Origin: CAZWRN01 sp964636275 | GTDB taxonomy: Bacteria; Patescibacteriota; Microgenomatia; Daviesbacterales; UBA10151 | Reading direction: 5' to 3' | DNA length: 64,000 bases | Assembly: GCA_964636275.1 (NCBI GenBank) | Contig: CAZWRN010000002.1 | Span: 15,469-79,468, forward strand | In this document: piece by piece, positions 31,619-41,080 of the stretch | Position numbering within the stretch: position 1 is the first letter of the stretch | How the letters are laid out: every line of letters begins with the position of its first letter | Translations under genes and position numbers: made by a program | Notes under the pieces: generated by a model | The model's database searches: none | The model's input: the letters and a program-made list of their open reading frames with translations, nothing else | What the model was told of the DNA's origin: nothing

Positions 31619-32665
31619 TTAAACAAAATTTCCAGCTTTAACCTGGATAATTTCAGCTTCTTTTAATGAATCGGCTAAGACATCATCCCAATCAACTGAG
31701 GCAATAATCGTTTGTTGCTGAAAAGCCAGTTCTATCACATGCTGCCTATGTGAAGCATCTAGCTCAGAAAAGATATCATCGAGCAGTAAGAGCGGTCGCT
31801 CCCCTAAGATTGATTGGATAAATTCGACTTCGGAAAATTTAAGATCCAATACTGCAGTTCTTTGTTCGCCTCGAGAACCATATTTTGATAAATCTCGTTC
31901 TTCATACATGAAAACAAAATCATCCCGGTGCGGTCCGATTAAAGAACTAGCGGAGGCGATCTCCCGATCTTCATATTCTTTCCATCGTTCCAGGCTGATT
32001 TCACTGGGTTTATACATATATTTAAATGGGCCAAACTTTTTTTCGGTCAGATTTATCTGCTGAAAATAATGTCGCCTTTTTTCAGAGAGTACGGCACCTA
32101 AAATAATCTGCTGATCGATCCAATAAGCCAGTTGATCCTTTCTAGCCAATCCTTCATGAATGGCTTTCAGAATACGATTTTTTCTGATCACAATATTTTC
32201 ATAAGCGCTGAGTGTCCGTTTGTATTCACGGTCAGATTGGGACAGCGTCTGATCAATATGATAGCGTCTTAGAGATGGAGACCCAGTGACTAAATTGATG
32301 TCCTCGGGTGTAAAAAAAACGACTGCTAGATTTAAACAATAATCGGTACTTCTTCTCGGTATTCCGTTTACTCTAGTCTTTTTCGCCAGTTTACCGTTTT
32401 GTAAAAGCATAGCTATTTCCAAACTAATTGTTTCGCTGTTTCCAACTTCGCCCGCAACACGCAAAAATTCTTCTCCTTCTTTGATCAGCTCTTCATCCCG
32501 ATCGGCTTTGGCTGACTTAGTTGTAGCTAGCAAGTAAATACTTTCCAAAAAATTAGTTTTTCCTTGAGCATTTTCACCCGTCAAAACTGTAACCTGTTTA
32601 TTAAATGGAAAATCTATTGCCTGATAATTACGAAAATTTTGCAGTTTTAGATGTAGAAGACGCAT
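31619..32665 (-). CDS. recF: DNA replication and repair protein RecF
   Basis: An SMC-like ABC ATPase that loads RecA at gaps with RecO and RecR. Walker A is GENAQGKTNFLESIYL near residue 30, the signature region is SRGEQRTAVLDLKFSEVEF and Walker B is LLLLDDIFSELDASHR. The N-terminal LHLKLQNFRNYQAIDF strand is typical. The length of 348 residues is normal. It is not next to dnaA, dnaN or gyrB in this window, unlike many bacteria, but stands between dedA and a histidine phosphatase. Confidence 0.95.
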   Translation of the reverse strand: MRLLHLKLQNFRNYQAIDFPFNKQVTVLTGENAQGKTNFLESIYLLATTKSAKADRDEELIKEGEEFLRVAGEVGNSETISLEIAMLLQNGKLAKKTRVNGIPRRSTDYCLNLAVVFFTPEDINLVTGSPSLRRYHIDQTLSQSDREYKRTLSAYENIVIRKNRILKAIHEGLARKDQLAYWIDQQIILGAVLSEKRRHYFQQINLTEKKFGPFKYMYKPSEISLERWKEYEDREIASASSLIGPHRDDFVFMYEERDLSKYGSRGEQRTAVLDLKFSEVEFIQSILGERPLLLLDDIFSELDASHRQHVIELAFQQQTIIASVDWDDVLADSLKEAEIIQVKAGNFV

Positions 32666-32703
32666 GACGGGAATGGTAGTATGGTAGCATCTTTAATTCA
32701 AGT

Positions 32704-33282
32704 ATGGCAAAAACATTTTACCTTTTTAGACACGGTGATACCTTTGTCACTCGAGGACAAAGACTATGGTATTACCCGACATTTTTACCAAAGACTGCTT
32801 TTTCATATGGGGCCAAAGTCTTCTCAGCATCGATTTTGAATGAGGCCAGACCCACTATCAAAAAACTAGCGGAGTACCTTTCAAAAATACCCACCCAGTT
32901 TAATGCTTCATCCCAATTTCGCAGATGCCGCCAAACAGTTGAGATAGTTGAGAAAGAAACTCAGAAAGAGTTTGTTTTTGATAAAAGACTCAACGAATTT
33001 GTTTTTGAAACACCCTGGGCTTTTCAAAATAGGGTAAAAAAATTTTTATCCGAGCTAGAGCAAAAAGAGTTTCAGTCGGTAGCTATTTGTACTCATGGTG
33101 CGGTACTAGCACTTATTGCAAGTATCTTGTCTGGCAAAAAGGTTGGCTTTCCCAAACCAGGGGTTTTAGTGATTATTAAAGGAAATGAGATTTCCTATAA
33201 AGACTTCAACTCTGTACCAGAAGAGGTGGTTCCGGAAACAAAAAAATTAAATACTCCCAAAATTCTGGGAAAGAACAATTGA
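32704..33282 (+). CDS. Histidine phosphatase family protein
   Basis: A 192-residue phosphoglycerate-mutase-like phosphatase. It has FLFRHG-type motif YLFRHGDTF with the phospho-acceptor His, SSQFRRCRQTVEI with the second Arg, and the late ICTHGAVLALI His. The acid residue region is RLNEFVFETPW. An insertion after the first motif (GQRLWYYPTFLPKTAF) is unusual. Substrate unknown; single gene divergent from recF with a 38-bp gap. Confidence 0.85.
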   Translation: MAKTFYLFRHGDTFVTRGQRLWYYPTFLPKTAFSYGAKVFSASILNEARPTIKKLAEYLSKIPTQFNASSQFRRCRQTVEIVEKETQKEFVFDKRLNEFVFETPWAFQNRVKKFLSELEQKEFQSVAICTHGAVLALIASILSGKKVGFPKPGVLVIIKGNEISYKDFNSVPEEVVPETKKLNTPKILGKNN

Positions 33283-33334
33283 CCACATCTGATCTCTTGT
33301 TTTTTAAATACTTCTCTGGGATAATCTTTTTTTA

Positions 33335-33781
33335 ATGCGCTTAAAAGATTCAGTTGTAGCATTAAAAGATTTACCCCAACCAGAACTTCGTATTTTTGGA
33401 CAAACATCAGGAGTGACTAATATATATTGGAATGGTGCTGTTGTGGTTGAAGCTTCAGTAGGACACGGTTATTTTCCGAGCCATCGAGAACTTGTAAATC
33501 GGCTTGGTCCAGATTATCAAAAATTAATTTCCTCTGTAGAAAAGTCTTATCAAATTAGAACAACTATTGCTGAAAATGTGGCAGCAGCTTTAGATGCGTT
33601 ACCGATGCATGATCTACCAATTCAGCCTGATATCCGTGATCTAAGATCTAAAAGAAATCCCATTAACTCTGCAGCTTTGCCAGAAGTTATAGCTCCATCA
33701 ACTTTATATACCACAGAAGTCACTTCACCAAAGAGATTGCCCAGAAAAGCTTTATTGACGGCTGCTGTTGCAGCTTTTTAA
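33335..33781 (+). CDS. Hypothetical protein
   Basis: A 148-residue soluble protein I do not recognise. The first 60 residues look like a small alpha/beta fold (LRIFGQTSGVTNIYWNGAVVVEAS); the C terminus is basic and Pro-containing (SPKRLPRKALL). Preceded by GATAAT nine bases before the start, which supports a leaderless promoter. Overlaps the convergent MFS gene stop by four bases. Confidence 0.5.
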   Translation: MRLKDSVVALKDLPQPELRIFGQTSGVTNIYWNGAVVVEASVGHGYFPSHRELVNRLGPDYQKLISSVEKSYQIRTTIAENVAAALDALPMHDLPIQPDIRDLRSKRNPINSAALPEVIAPSTLYTTEVTSPKRLPRKALLTAAVAAF

Positions 33782-35172
33782 TCCTCTTTCTTCCAGTGTC
33801 CCAATCCTAAAAATTGTCTTAAACGATATGGCAGATGCTGTTCATCAAAATAAAAGCTTGGTTTGATCGCCATAAATCCAAGTAGGGCTACAGTTCCGCC
33901 GATAGCAATAAATATTGGAGCTGTTCCAAAAATATCGGCTAGTACTCCGACCAATACAACCGGAAACAGGGTCAGTGCCGACATCAATACTCCCAATATC
34001 GAAAAGACTTTTCCTCTAACACTATCCGGAGTATTTTCCTGTAATACAGTCTGAGAAGGCACAACAACAGAGACCATTGTCATACCAAGTAGAAATGACC
34101 CAATGGCTAAAATAGTAGACAGAGAAGGCTGGTAGATAAATGGCAAAGGTCTTGGTTTGGGAAAATAACTAATAGCCGGGGAGATCAAAGGGGCTGCTCC
34201 GACCAGGAAAAACAATAATCCGGCCAGTAAAATAGCAATTCCGACAATACTTCGTTTGGGTATCTTATACCCGAACCGGCCAATCGCAATTCCTCCTAGT
34301 ACCATCCCCAATCCCAGAGGTAAAATTAGAACATAAGATGCATCGGTGGCATTTACTTGAAGATTTTTTTCAAAAAAAGATGGAATTAATACTCCTAATA
34401 TGGCGATCGCTACCTGGACAGAAGCGAGAATCAGCAGTGATGCCATCACCACTACTTTGCCTCTGATCAGTCCAATAGTACTCTTGACTTCCAATACCGA
34501 CATCTCCCAAAAAGTTGGCAGGTCTTTTCTTTTTAAAGCATTTTTTAATCTTCTTGATTGATCATCTTCAGTGTTAACTATTTTCGGAAAGTAAAAGGTC
34601 AGCCCAAATGCAGCCATCAACATTAATGCTCCCAATAAAAAGATCATATCAATCCCGAGATGTTGAATCAGTGGCCCGGAGAAACCAAATCCGATCAAAA
34701 AAGACGCAAATAAGGTGATAGAAAAAAGTGAGTTAGCCACCAGCAGCTGGTTTTTTTTGACTAAAAGCGGGATAGCTGAAGACTCAGCCGGGATATAAAA
34801 CTGGCCTAAAGCATTAACTAAAAAAGTTATCCCTAAAATGGCTAAAAAGCTGCCTTTAAAGAAAATCAGGCCAATGAAGCAAAGCGCCATGGCCAGATCA
34901 ATCACCCGAATAATTTTTCGCCTGTCAGTAATATCGACCAATAAACCCGCAAAAAGTCCTAGAATCACTGCTGGCAGGTAGACAGCAAACATCAGAGCTG
35001 CTACAGCAGTGTTTGACTCTGTCAGTCTAAACACCCATATAAGCAGAGCGAAATTCATGCTGTTGTAGGATAGTTGGACCAAAATCTGATTAATCCATAA
35101 ATTCACAAAGCCACGATGGGCTAAAATCTCTTTTAATGAAGCGGGTTTTTCTTCCATAGGGTCAAACTGCAT
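33778..35172 (-). CDS. Major facilitator superfamily transporter, drug-efflux-like
   Basis: A 464-residue protein with about 12 membrane helices and the loop 2-3 motif GLLVDITDRRKIIRVIDLA, a good match to the MFS GxxxDxxxRRK signature. The overall shape resembles enterobactin- or macrolide-type exporters (EntS/MefA group). A long loop between helices 6 and 7 (KNALKRKDLPTFWEMSVLEVKST) is cytoplasmic. The C terminus extends about 25 residues past the last helix. Substrate cannot be assigned. It ends opposite the 33335 gene. Confidence 0.85.
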   Translation of the reverse strand: MQFDPMEEKPASLKEILAHRGFVNLWINQILVQLSYNSMNFALLIWVFRLTESNTAVAALMFAVYLPAVILGLFAGLLVDITDRRKIIRVIDLAMALCFIGLIFFKGSFLAILGITFLVNALGQFYIPAESSAIPLLVKKNQLLVANSLFSITLFASFLIGFGFSGPLIQHLGIDMIFLLGALMLMAAFGLTFYFPKIVNTEDDQSRRLKNALKRKDLPTFWEMSVLEVKSTIGLIRGKVVVMASLLILASVQVAIAILGVLIPSFFEKNLQVNATDASYVLILPLGLGMVLGGIAIGRFGYKIPKRSIVGIAILLAGLLFFLVGAAPLISPAISYFPKPRPLPFIYQPSLSTILAIGSFLLGMTMVSVVVPSQTVLQENTPDSVRGKVFSILGVLMSALTLFPVVLVGVLADIFGTAPIFIAIGGTVALLGFMAIKPSFYFDEQHLPYRLRQFLGLGHWKKED

Positions 35173-35196
35173 TGTACTCTTATCTAGAAAATTTTA

Positions 35197-35847
35197 TCAA
35201 CCAGCTTGATCTAAAGTACGCCAAAAATGTTCTGGATCAGTTTGAATCCAGTCATGGTCTAGATTTGGCAGTATTTTTAATATAGATCCTTTGACCGCCT
35301 GATGAATTTGTTGGCTTGCTGTTACAGATACTAGCTTATCTGCATCTCCATATAAAATTTGGGTTGGCAGATTTATCTTTCTGGCTATGTCAACAGTATT
35401 TATTCTCCTTGCGAACTTACCTAGTTTCAGATGAAATAGTGGTTTTGATAAAAAATTAATTGCTTCAAAAAACTTTTTATCTGAATTATGAAATGCCTTT
35501 TTACTGTTTCTGCTTATCATTTTGAGTGACTCTTTCCCAAAATCTCCTTCAAAGGGAAAACCTACAGAATTAATCAAATAGAGTTGTGTGATTTTTTGTG
35601 GATATGTGGCTGCATATGCAATTGCTACCGCTCCCCCCAATGAATGTCCGGCTAAAACAAATTTATCAATTTGTTTGGACTGAATATACTCATCCAACTT
35701 TTTTGCTGCATCCATCAGATCTTGGTTTTCAATCAACCGGTCAGCCCCAATCATTTCAACTTTTATATCAACCGGAACAGTCTGTAAAAATTTTTTAAAG
35801 GAATAGTCAGTACTTGCCCATCCTCTGATAAATACAAAGTTTTTCAT
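35197..35847 (-). CDS. Alpha/beta hydrolase
   Basis: A 216-residue alpha/beta hydrolase with the nucleophile elbow LAGHSLGGAVAIAYA, an acid in LYGDADKLVS and a catalytic His in NLDHDWIQTDP. Small lids and the short length suggest an esterase or acyl hydrolase. ATG 35847 was chosen: it overlaps the fpg stop by four bases (ATGA), so the two are translationally coupled; an upstream in-frame start would run 78 bases into fpg. Substrate unknown. Confidence 0.85.
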   Translation of the reverse strand: MKNFVFIRGWASTDYSFKKFLQTVPVDIKVEMIGADRLIENQDLMDAAKKLDEYIQSKQIDKFVLAGHSLGGAVAIAYAATYPQKITQLYLINSVGFPFEGDFGKESLKMISRNSKKAFHNSDKKFFEAINFLSKPLFHLKLGKFARRINTVDIARKINLPTQILYGDADKLVSVTASQQIHQAVKGSILKILPNLDHDWIQTDPEHFWRTLDQAG

Positions 35848-36719
35848 TTTTGGCACTGGGGGCAAAAAAAGGTCCCTCGTCCCCCCAGTTTGATTTTTTT
35901 TATTGGTGTTTGGCATTGTAAACAAGGTTTATTATCTCGGTTGTAGACTTTAGCATAGTTCAAAAATAAACCTTTTCTGCCGTCCGAATCGACAAAATGG
36001 GTCTTGGTAGACCCCCCGTATTTCACTCCATCTTTCAAGGCCTGAATAACCCCCTGGAATAATTTTTCAAACTGTTTGTCGGTTAATTCACTGACCTTGG
36101 TTTTGGGATTTACTCCGGCATTAAAACACCCTTCACAAGCATAAATATTGCCTACCCCGGCCACAACTGACTGATCAAGCAATCCAACTTTAATCGGTGT
36201 TTTCGGATGTTTTTTGAGGTTGTTTTTAAACTGCTCCAAAGTATATTTTTTATCAAGTGGTTCAGGCCCCAGATTTTTTAAAAAAGAATCAATCTTTAAC
36301 GACTCTCTATCCAATACTTTGATCCAGCCAAATTTTCGTTGATCATTAAAAAACATGGTCTGCCCATCACTGAGATAAAATATGACTCTTGTTGATTTAT
36401 TGGGCAGATCTGACAACATATCTTTAGTCGGATGCCCGCCTACAAATCTGTCTTCTTTTTTCTTATTGCGTATTTCATTTTGCGTAACAATAATCTGCCC
36501 TGACATTTTGAGATGAAAAAGTAATGTATAACCATTTTCAAAATCAGTTCCTAAGCCTTTTCCCTTGCGCCAAATATTAACAATTTTTTGATTTAAAACA
36601 ACTTCAGATTCTCCTTGAAAAGTTTTTGGATTGAGTATTTCAATTTTGGTAATAGTTTCACCAATTATTTTTTTGACTAAACTTAAACGAATTGTTTCAA
36701 CTTCTGGTAGTTCCGGCAT
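35844..36719 (-). CDS. fpg: Formamidopyrimidine-DNA glycosylase
   Basis: Removes oxidised purines (8-oxoG, Fapy) from DNA with AP-lyase activity. The catalytic N terminus PELPEVETIR (Pro after Met removal, Glu) is intact. The helix-two-turn-helix KVGLLDQSVVAGVGNIYACE and the C-terminal zinc finger (CLQCQTPIKKIKLGGRGTFF, CPQCQ) are complete. The 291 residues include a small insert (RNKKKEDRFVGGHP) in the N-terminal domain. A TGTTAGAAT promoter lies six bases before the ATG, so it is probably leaderless. Confidence 0.96.
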   Translation of the reverse strand: MPELPEVETIRLSLVKKIIGETITKIEILNPKTFQGESEVVLNQKIVNIWRKGKGLGTDFENGYTLLFHLKMSGQIIVTQNEIRNKKKEDRFVGGHPTKDMLSDLPNKSTRVIFYLSDGQTMFFNDQRKFGWIKVLDRESLKIDSFLKNLGPEPLDKKYTLEQFKNNLKKHPKTPIKVGLLDQSVVAGVGNIYACEGCFNAGVNPKTKVSELTDKQFEKLFQGVIQALKDGVKYGGSTKTHFVDSDGRKGLFLNYAKVYNRDNKPCLQCQTPIKKIKLGGRGTFFCPQCQK

Positions 36720-36725
36720 GAGGCT

Positions 36726-36731
36726 ATTCTA
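36726..36731 (-). promoter_or_regulatory. Extended -10 promoter, leaderless, fpg
   Basis: TGT-TAGAAT, six bases (AGCCTC), ATG. Nearly identical to the polA promoter at 45426. Confidence 0.72.
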
Positions 36732-36755
36732 ACAAATATAATAATTTTTCGCAGA

Positions 36756-36974
36756 TTAGAACATAAAGTATGTTAAAGCCTGTCTTATTCTGCTAGCTCG
36801 ATTAATGATTACTCCTCCTGTATAAGCTAAAGTATTCAAGGCACCTTCTGTAAATGTCATTTTTTTCGGATATTCGCCAGTTAGAGCAAAGATAATATGT
36901 TCTGCTGATAGATTTTTACCGTCTATAATTTGATTAGCCTGATTGGACCATTCGGGTTGGCGTTGTCTGGTCAT
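36756..36974 (-). CDS. Small hypothetical protein
   Basis: A 72-residue protein starting MTRQRQPEWSNQANQII; a helical middle (LNTLAYTGGVIINRASRI) and a hydrophobic C-terminal tail (ALTYFMF). Not recognised. A weak TACTTT lies six bases upstream, compatible with the leaderless pattern. Stands alone between fpg and a glycosyltransferase. Confidence 0.4.
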   Translation of the reverse strand: MTRQRQPEWSNQANQIIDGKNLSAEHIIFALTGEYPKKMTFTEGALNTLAYTGGVIINRASRIRQALTYFMF

Positions 36975-37038
36975 ATTTTAAAAGTACAGTCTATTTTAGC
37001 TTCAGTCAAGTGATTTATCTGTAAGAAAATACTGAATT

Positions 37039-38136
37039 TTAGGATTTAGACTTTTGTATCAAGGCAAGTATCTCTTTTTTAAAATGTTCAAAAGAAAATC
37101 TGGCAGCATTTTTTTTGAGTTCTTCAGTTTTAAACTTCATAGTTTCAAATTTATTGATAGCCAGTTGGAGACTGCCTATTTGTAAATCGCCAAAAAATAC
37201 ACCAGTTTTGCCATCAATAACTGTTTCTTTATATCCTCCCTGATAAAGGGCGATCACAGGTGTACCCGCGGCTTGACTCTCAATAGCTGTGATTCCAAAA
37301 TCCTCCTCACTAGCGGCACAGATTAAAGCCTTGGCATTGGCTAAAAGCTGGACTCGTTCTTTATCGGAGACTTTGCCAGCAAAAGTAATATTACTTTTAG
37401 CTAGTTTTTTTAATCTGGCTTCTTCTCTACCCGTTCCTACTACTATTAATCTTTTTCCATTACCGTTAAAAGTTTTGATAACCAGATCGATATTTTTATC
37501 AGGATCAAGTCTCGCCAAAGATAGGAAATAATCATCAGTTTCTGTTTTGACAGATTGAAACTCGGACAGATCAACTGGTGGATAGATCACTTCAGCATCC
37601 CGGCGGTAAAATTTCTTGATCCTTTTTTTGATATTTTCGGAGTTAGCTATCAACATATCCGGCCGCTGAGACAAAACAAAATCGTACTGCCTCATAAAAT
37701 GATTGAGTATTTCTCCAAACAGTTTGGTGAAAATGTTTTTTTTGTACCAATGATTTTTGGTATATCCGTACAAATATCTGGGTGGAGTATGAATATAAGC
37801 GATATGTTTAGATCCCTGATCTGTAATAACCCCTTTAGCATAATAGGCTGCTGAGGATGAGATTACTACATCGTATGAAGATAAATCAAAACTTTCAAAT
37901 GCCATTGGTGATAAAAATTTTAAAGGAGATAGCAGGCTTTTTATTCCAGGTATTTTTTGCATCCAGGAAGTATGAATCTCCCAGCCCTTAAAACGCTGGG
38001 CATCCTTGCCCAAGGTTTTTGGGTTGTAATAAGCGGTGTAGAGAGGAGCCTCGGGGAAAATCTGATGTAGCGCTTCAACTACTCTTTCAGCTCCCCCGTA
38101 TTCTTTTAAATAGTCATGTACCAGTGCTACTTTCAT
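37039..38136 (-). CDS. Glycosyltransferase family 4
   Basis: A 365-residue GT-B enzyme. The N-terminal domain starts VALVHDYLKEYGGAERVVEAL and the C-terminal donor-binding domain has YFLSLARLDPDKNIDLVI, IVVGTGREEARLKKLA and the EDFGITAIESQAAGTPVIAL block with the E-x7-E motif. Pattern and length resemble mannosyltransferases of the WbaZ/RfbU kind. A cytoplasmic or membrane-associated enzyme acting on lipid-linked sugar acceptors is expected. It is one base from the upstream GT4 gene, so they form a two-gene glycan operon. Confidence 0.9.
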   Translation of the reverse strand: MKVALVHDYLKEYGGAERVVEALHQIFPEAPLYTAYYNPKTLGKDAQRFKGWEIHTSWMQKIPGIKSLLSPLKFLSPMAFESFDLSSYDVVISSSAAYYAKGVITDQGSKHIAYIHTPPRYLYGYTKNHWYKKNIFTKLFGEILNHFMRQYDFVLSQRPDMLIANSENIKKRIKKFYRRDAEVIYPPVDLSEFQSVKTETDDYFLSLARLDPDKNIDLVIKTFNGNGKRLIVVGTGREEARLKKLAKSNITFAGKVSDKERVQLLANAKALICAASEEDFGITAIESQAAGTPVIALYQGGYKETVIDGKTGVFFGDLQIGSLQLAINKFETMKFKTEELKKNAARFSFEHFKKEILALIQKSKS

Positions 38137-38137
38137 T

Positions 38138-39190
38138 TTAAGTTAATAAAGCCTTTTCAAATTTGGTTATAAATTTTTCTTGAGTAAATCTTTGTGCATC
38201 TTTTTTAGATTGTTGAGCTATTTTTTTCGCTAAAGTCGGTTCCTGTATTAATCTTAACAGAGCGGCTGCCAATTGGTTAGTATCAGCTGGATCGACCAAT
38301 AGTCCATTTTTTTCATGTTTGATAAATTCGGGGGTGCCACCGATATTGGTCGCAATGATCGGGACCTCAGCCAATGCTGCTTCTATGACCGTGGTTGCAA
38401 AAGGTTCAGCTTTTTTTGAGGGTAAAACAAAACAGTTCATTTTAGCAAAAGCTTTCGAGGGCTGGTCGATAAATCCCTCAAAATGGACTCCAGGTATCGC
38501 TGTATTTAGGATATTTTTTTCAATTGAGCCAGATTGTTTTTCGCCACTTCCCCAAATGACCAGTTCGGTATTTTCCACAGACAGCTTTTGAAATGCCTCT
38601 AGCAACTCTTTGGCACCCTTCCAATCAACCAGTCTCCCTAAGTACCCTATGACAAATTTTTTTGATATATTTTTTCGGATATCTGGTTTAAAAGCCGAAC
38701 CCAGATATATTGTCTCTCCGGGCAATTTGTAAAAATCTTTTATTGACTCCGAGACAAACAAATATTTATCTACTTCATCCCCGATCAACTGAAAAATCCA
38801 TTTTGGGTAGTCGTAATCGCGAATATAGCTCACTAGTTTAAAATCTGATCGATGAATTTTGGAGGCCAGAGCAGCTATTAATAAAGCCCGCGTGGTATTG
38901 GCCATCACGATGTCTGGTTCAATTTTGGTGACGACACTGCTAAAAGCTTTTACTGCGCGGAGTAATCTGGGGATTGCAACTGGATGCAGTAGATTGAGTC
39001 TGGCAAATGGTATTTTGCTGATTTTTGCTTTTGAAGTGGTATATATACTTTCAAATTCAGAAGCGGAATCAATGACCAGATAGGGCTCAATTTTGTCTCT
39101 GTTGAGCCATTTAATATCCTCTGCCAAGCGCAATTGGGCTCCGCCGGCAAAAGGAGTATGATCGACAAAAAGAATTTTTGTTTTATTCAT
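38138..39190 (-). CDS. Glycosyltransferase family 4
   Basis: A 350-residue GT-B enzyme with HTPFAGGAQLRLAEDIKWL at the N terminus, FVIGYLGRLVDWKGAKELLEA in the donor domain, and EPFATTVIEAALAEVPIIAT for the E-x7-E sugar-nucleotide site. Donor and acceptor unknown. First gene of a two-gene operon with the GT4 downstream (one-base gap). TGC-TACAAT seven bases before the ATG gives a leaderless promoter. Confidence 0.9.
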   Translation of the reverse strand: MNKTKILFVDHTPFAGGAQLRLAEDIKWLNRDKIEPYLVIDSASEFESIYTTSKAKISKIPFARLNLLHPVAIPRLLRAVKAFSSVVTKIEPDIVMANTTRALLIAALASKIHRSDFKLVSYIRDYDYPKWIFQLIGDEVDKYLFVSESIKDFYKLPGETIYLGSAFKPDIRKNISKKFVIGYLGRLVDWKGAKELLEAFQKLSVENTELVIWGSGEKQSGSIEKNILNTAIPGVHFEGFIDQPSKAFAKMNCFVLPSKKAEPFATTVIEAALAEVPIIATNIGGTPEFIKHEKNGLLVDPADTNQLAAALLRLIQEPTLAKKIAQQSKKDAQRFTQEKFITKFEKALLT

Positions 39191-39197
39191 ACTTGGA

Positions 39198-39203
39198 ATT
39201 GTA
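39198..39203 (-). promoter_or_regulatory. Extended -10 promoter of the glycosyltransferase operon
   Basis: TGC-TACAAT followed by seven bases and ATG at 39190. Confidence 0.65.
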
Positions 39204-39249
39204 GCAAAAAAAGAGATCTCCTAGCACAAAAAGGTCAACAAAAGAGAGT

Positions 39250-39927
39250 TTAACTTTTTATCTGAGGCACACTGCCAAATACATGCAATCTGTTATCGGA
39301 AAATAATTCCCGCCAAACCTCATTCTTGACTGATTTACCTGGACTTTGAATGCCCATAGCGATATCTATTCCATTCAGGCGTTTGGAATCAAAAGTAGCA
39401 GCCTGCCCCAAGAGTCTGGCTAGATGGCTAAGCACACCTGCTTCTCTCAATCCCATTCTTGGTAGTCTGTCGCCAACATGCAAAGCTTTGACTATAGCAG
39501 CTTCTCCTCCATCTTCAAGTAACGATGTATCAAGCATCCTCATACGTAATAATGCACCCATCTCTTTCAAAGCATTCATTTCTGCATCATTTAATCTGTC
39601 TCTCGAATGCCAACCTAAATTTGATGGTAGTGTAGCTTCAAACTGCGCAACGCCTTTAGCTGGAGATTCTAATAGACTGGCTGGCCCAGTCCCCGTACTA
39701 TCTATGCTGGGACGCGCCTCGAGCCCATGATTGGTCATATGATGTGGCAAAGTCAGATTATTAATTGGACCCAAAACATACTTTTGCTGATCTGGTGAAT
39801 AACCAAGGTCAGCTAAAATCTTGGGTCTAGCTGATAAGTACTCCCTAAATAACGCCAACGAAGCATGCCTTCTTTGATCCCGATCAGGTGAGTTGGTTAA
39901 TGTTTCTACGTTAGAGTTTACAGCCAT
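39250..39927 (-). CDS. Hypothetical protein
   Basis: A 225-residue soluble protein with no family I recognise. It is largely helical (RHASLALFREYLSARPKILADL, NALKEMGALLRMRML, LREAGVLSHLARLLGQAATF). No signal peptide, membrane helix or obvious catalytic motif. Stand-alone gene between glycosyltransferases and the DHH phosphoesterase. Confidence 0.5.
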   Translation of the reverse strand: MAVNSNVETLTNSPDRDQRRHASLALFREYLSARPKILADLGYSPDQQKYVLGPINNLTLPHHMTNHGLEARPSIDSTGTGPASLLESPAKGVAQFEATLPSNLGWHSRDRLNDAEMNALKEMGALLRMRMLDTSLLEDGGEAAIVKALHVGDRLPRMGLREAGVLSHLARLLGQAATFDSKRLNGIDIAMGIQSPGKSVKNEVWRELFSDNRLHVFGSVPQIKS

Positions 39928-39990
39928 CAGATATTATTTCTAAATAATCTTATATTAAATTATTCTGGTGTGCTGGACTTTTGAATGACA

Positions 39991-40992
39991 TTATTCTGAT
40001 ATACCTGGATATATTTGTTTGATAGTTGTTAACAATTTTTCTACAGCAATCTGCCTGGTTCCCTCAATACGTGCTCCAGCTGCGGCTTTATGTCCGCCAC
40101 CTCCTAGTGCTACTGCAATTTTAGATACATCATATTTATCGGCATCACGGGTTCTAAAAGAAGCGTTCCAGATTCCTGGTTCAGTTTCGATCAGGCTAAT
40201 ATCGATCTCCCATCCGGTGACAGAGCGTAATATATTGGATATTTCATTGTTTTCGATATCTTCTGGCAAAATATTTTTTTGTTGCAGATCGGCCTGAGAG
40301 ACGATCGCAATTGCCACTTTATCATCATAAAATGTCTCAATTTGACTGAGAGCTATACCCATCAGATAGACCCTTTTAGCTGATAAATTGTTTTCCAGTT
40401 CAAAAAAAACTTGATGAAATTTTGGATACAAATTGACGAGTCTGGAGGTGATCTCAAATGTTTGGTCTGTTGTCCCCTCATAGCGAAAACGTGAATCAGT
40501 ATAAATACCCACCAGTAAACAGATCGCAATTTCTGGTGTCATAGTAATTCCCCACTTTTGGTAGATGCCATAAAGCAGCTGACAATTGGCTGGAATGGAA
40601 TAATCGACCAGATTGATAGTTCCGTAGTTTGTATTGGATTTATGATGATCGATCACCAACACTTTCAAATTCTCAGGAAAGACCACTTCGCCTTTTTTAC
40701 TGATCTGATCGAGGTTGGAAGAATCCATAGCGATAAATAGATCAAATTTTGACAGATCGGTTTCTAAAAAAGTCTGATCTTTGATTTCATCAAATCCTGG
40801 CAGCATCGAAAAAAGTTTGGGTGGATGAGAATCCCCACTGATCACGACTGCCTCTTTACCGAGCTGTTTTAAAGCTTGTTTCATCGACAAAGCCGACCCA
40901 ACTGAATCTCCATCCGGAGAGGGGTGCAGGTGGATTAAAATATTTTCAGAGGCTTTAATTAGCTCTAGGGCTTGGGAGATGTCTAAATTCAT
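39991..40992 (-). CDS. DHH-family phosphoesterase (NrnA / oligoribonuclease-like)
   Basis: A 333-residue two-domain enzyme. The DHH domain has HLHPSPDGDSVGSAL (metal site HxxxDxD), LFIAMDSSN and VIDHHKSN (the name-giving DHH triad). The DHHA1 domain ends with VALGGGGHKAAAGARI. These are hallmarks of NrnA-type nano-RNases and pAp phosphatases or c-di-AMP/pGpG-type phosphodiesterases. It could degrade linearised cyclic dinucleotides from the GGDEF protein in this window; that link is inference. A TATAAT sits seven bases upstream. Confidence 0.9.
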   Translation of the reverse strand: MNLDISQALELIKASENILIHLHPSPDGDSVGSALSMKQALKQLGKEAVVISGDSHPPKLFSMLPGFDEIKDQTFLETDLSKFDLFIAMDSSNLDQISKKGEVVFPENLKVLVIDHHKSNTNYGTINLVDYSIPANCQLLYGIYQKWGITMTPEIAICLLVGIYTDSRFRYEGTTDQTFEITSRLVNLYPKFHQVFFELENNLSAKRVYLMGIALSQIETFYDDKVAIAIVSQADLQQKNILPEDIENNEISNILRSVTGWEIDISLIETEPGIWNASFRTRDADKYDVSKIAVALGGGGHKAAAGARIEGTRQIAVEKLLTTIKQIYPGISE

Positions 40993-40999
40993 ACCCTAA

Positions 41000-41005
41000 A
41001 TTATA
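41000..41005 (-). promoter_or_regulatory. -10 element, leaderless, DHH gene
   Basis: TATAAT, seven bases (TTAGGGT), ATG at 40992. Confidence 0.7.
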
Positions 41006-41065
41006 CACATACTAGGCTAATTCAGCAAAAAAAAAATGCGAATTGGCGTAATGCAGGATACTTGC

Positions 41066-41071
41066 TACAAT
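41066..41071 (+). promoter_or_regulatory. Extended -10 promoter, 41081 gene
   Basis: TTGGCG (41043-41048), 17-base spacer ending in TGC, TACAAT, then nine bases to ATG 41081. Confidence 0.7.
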
Positions 41072-41080
41072 GTAAGGGTA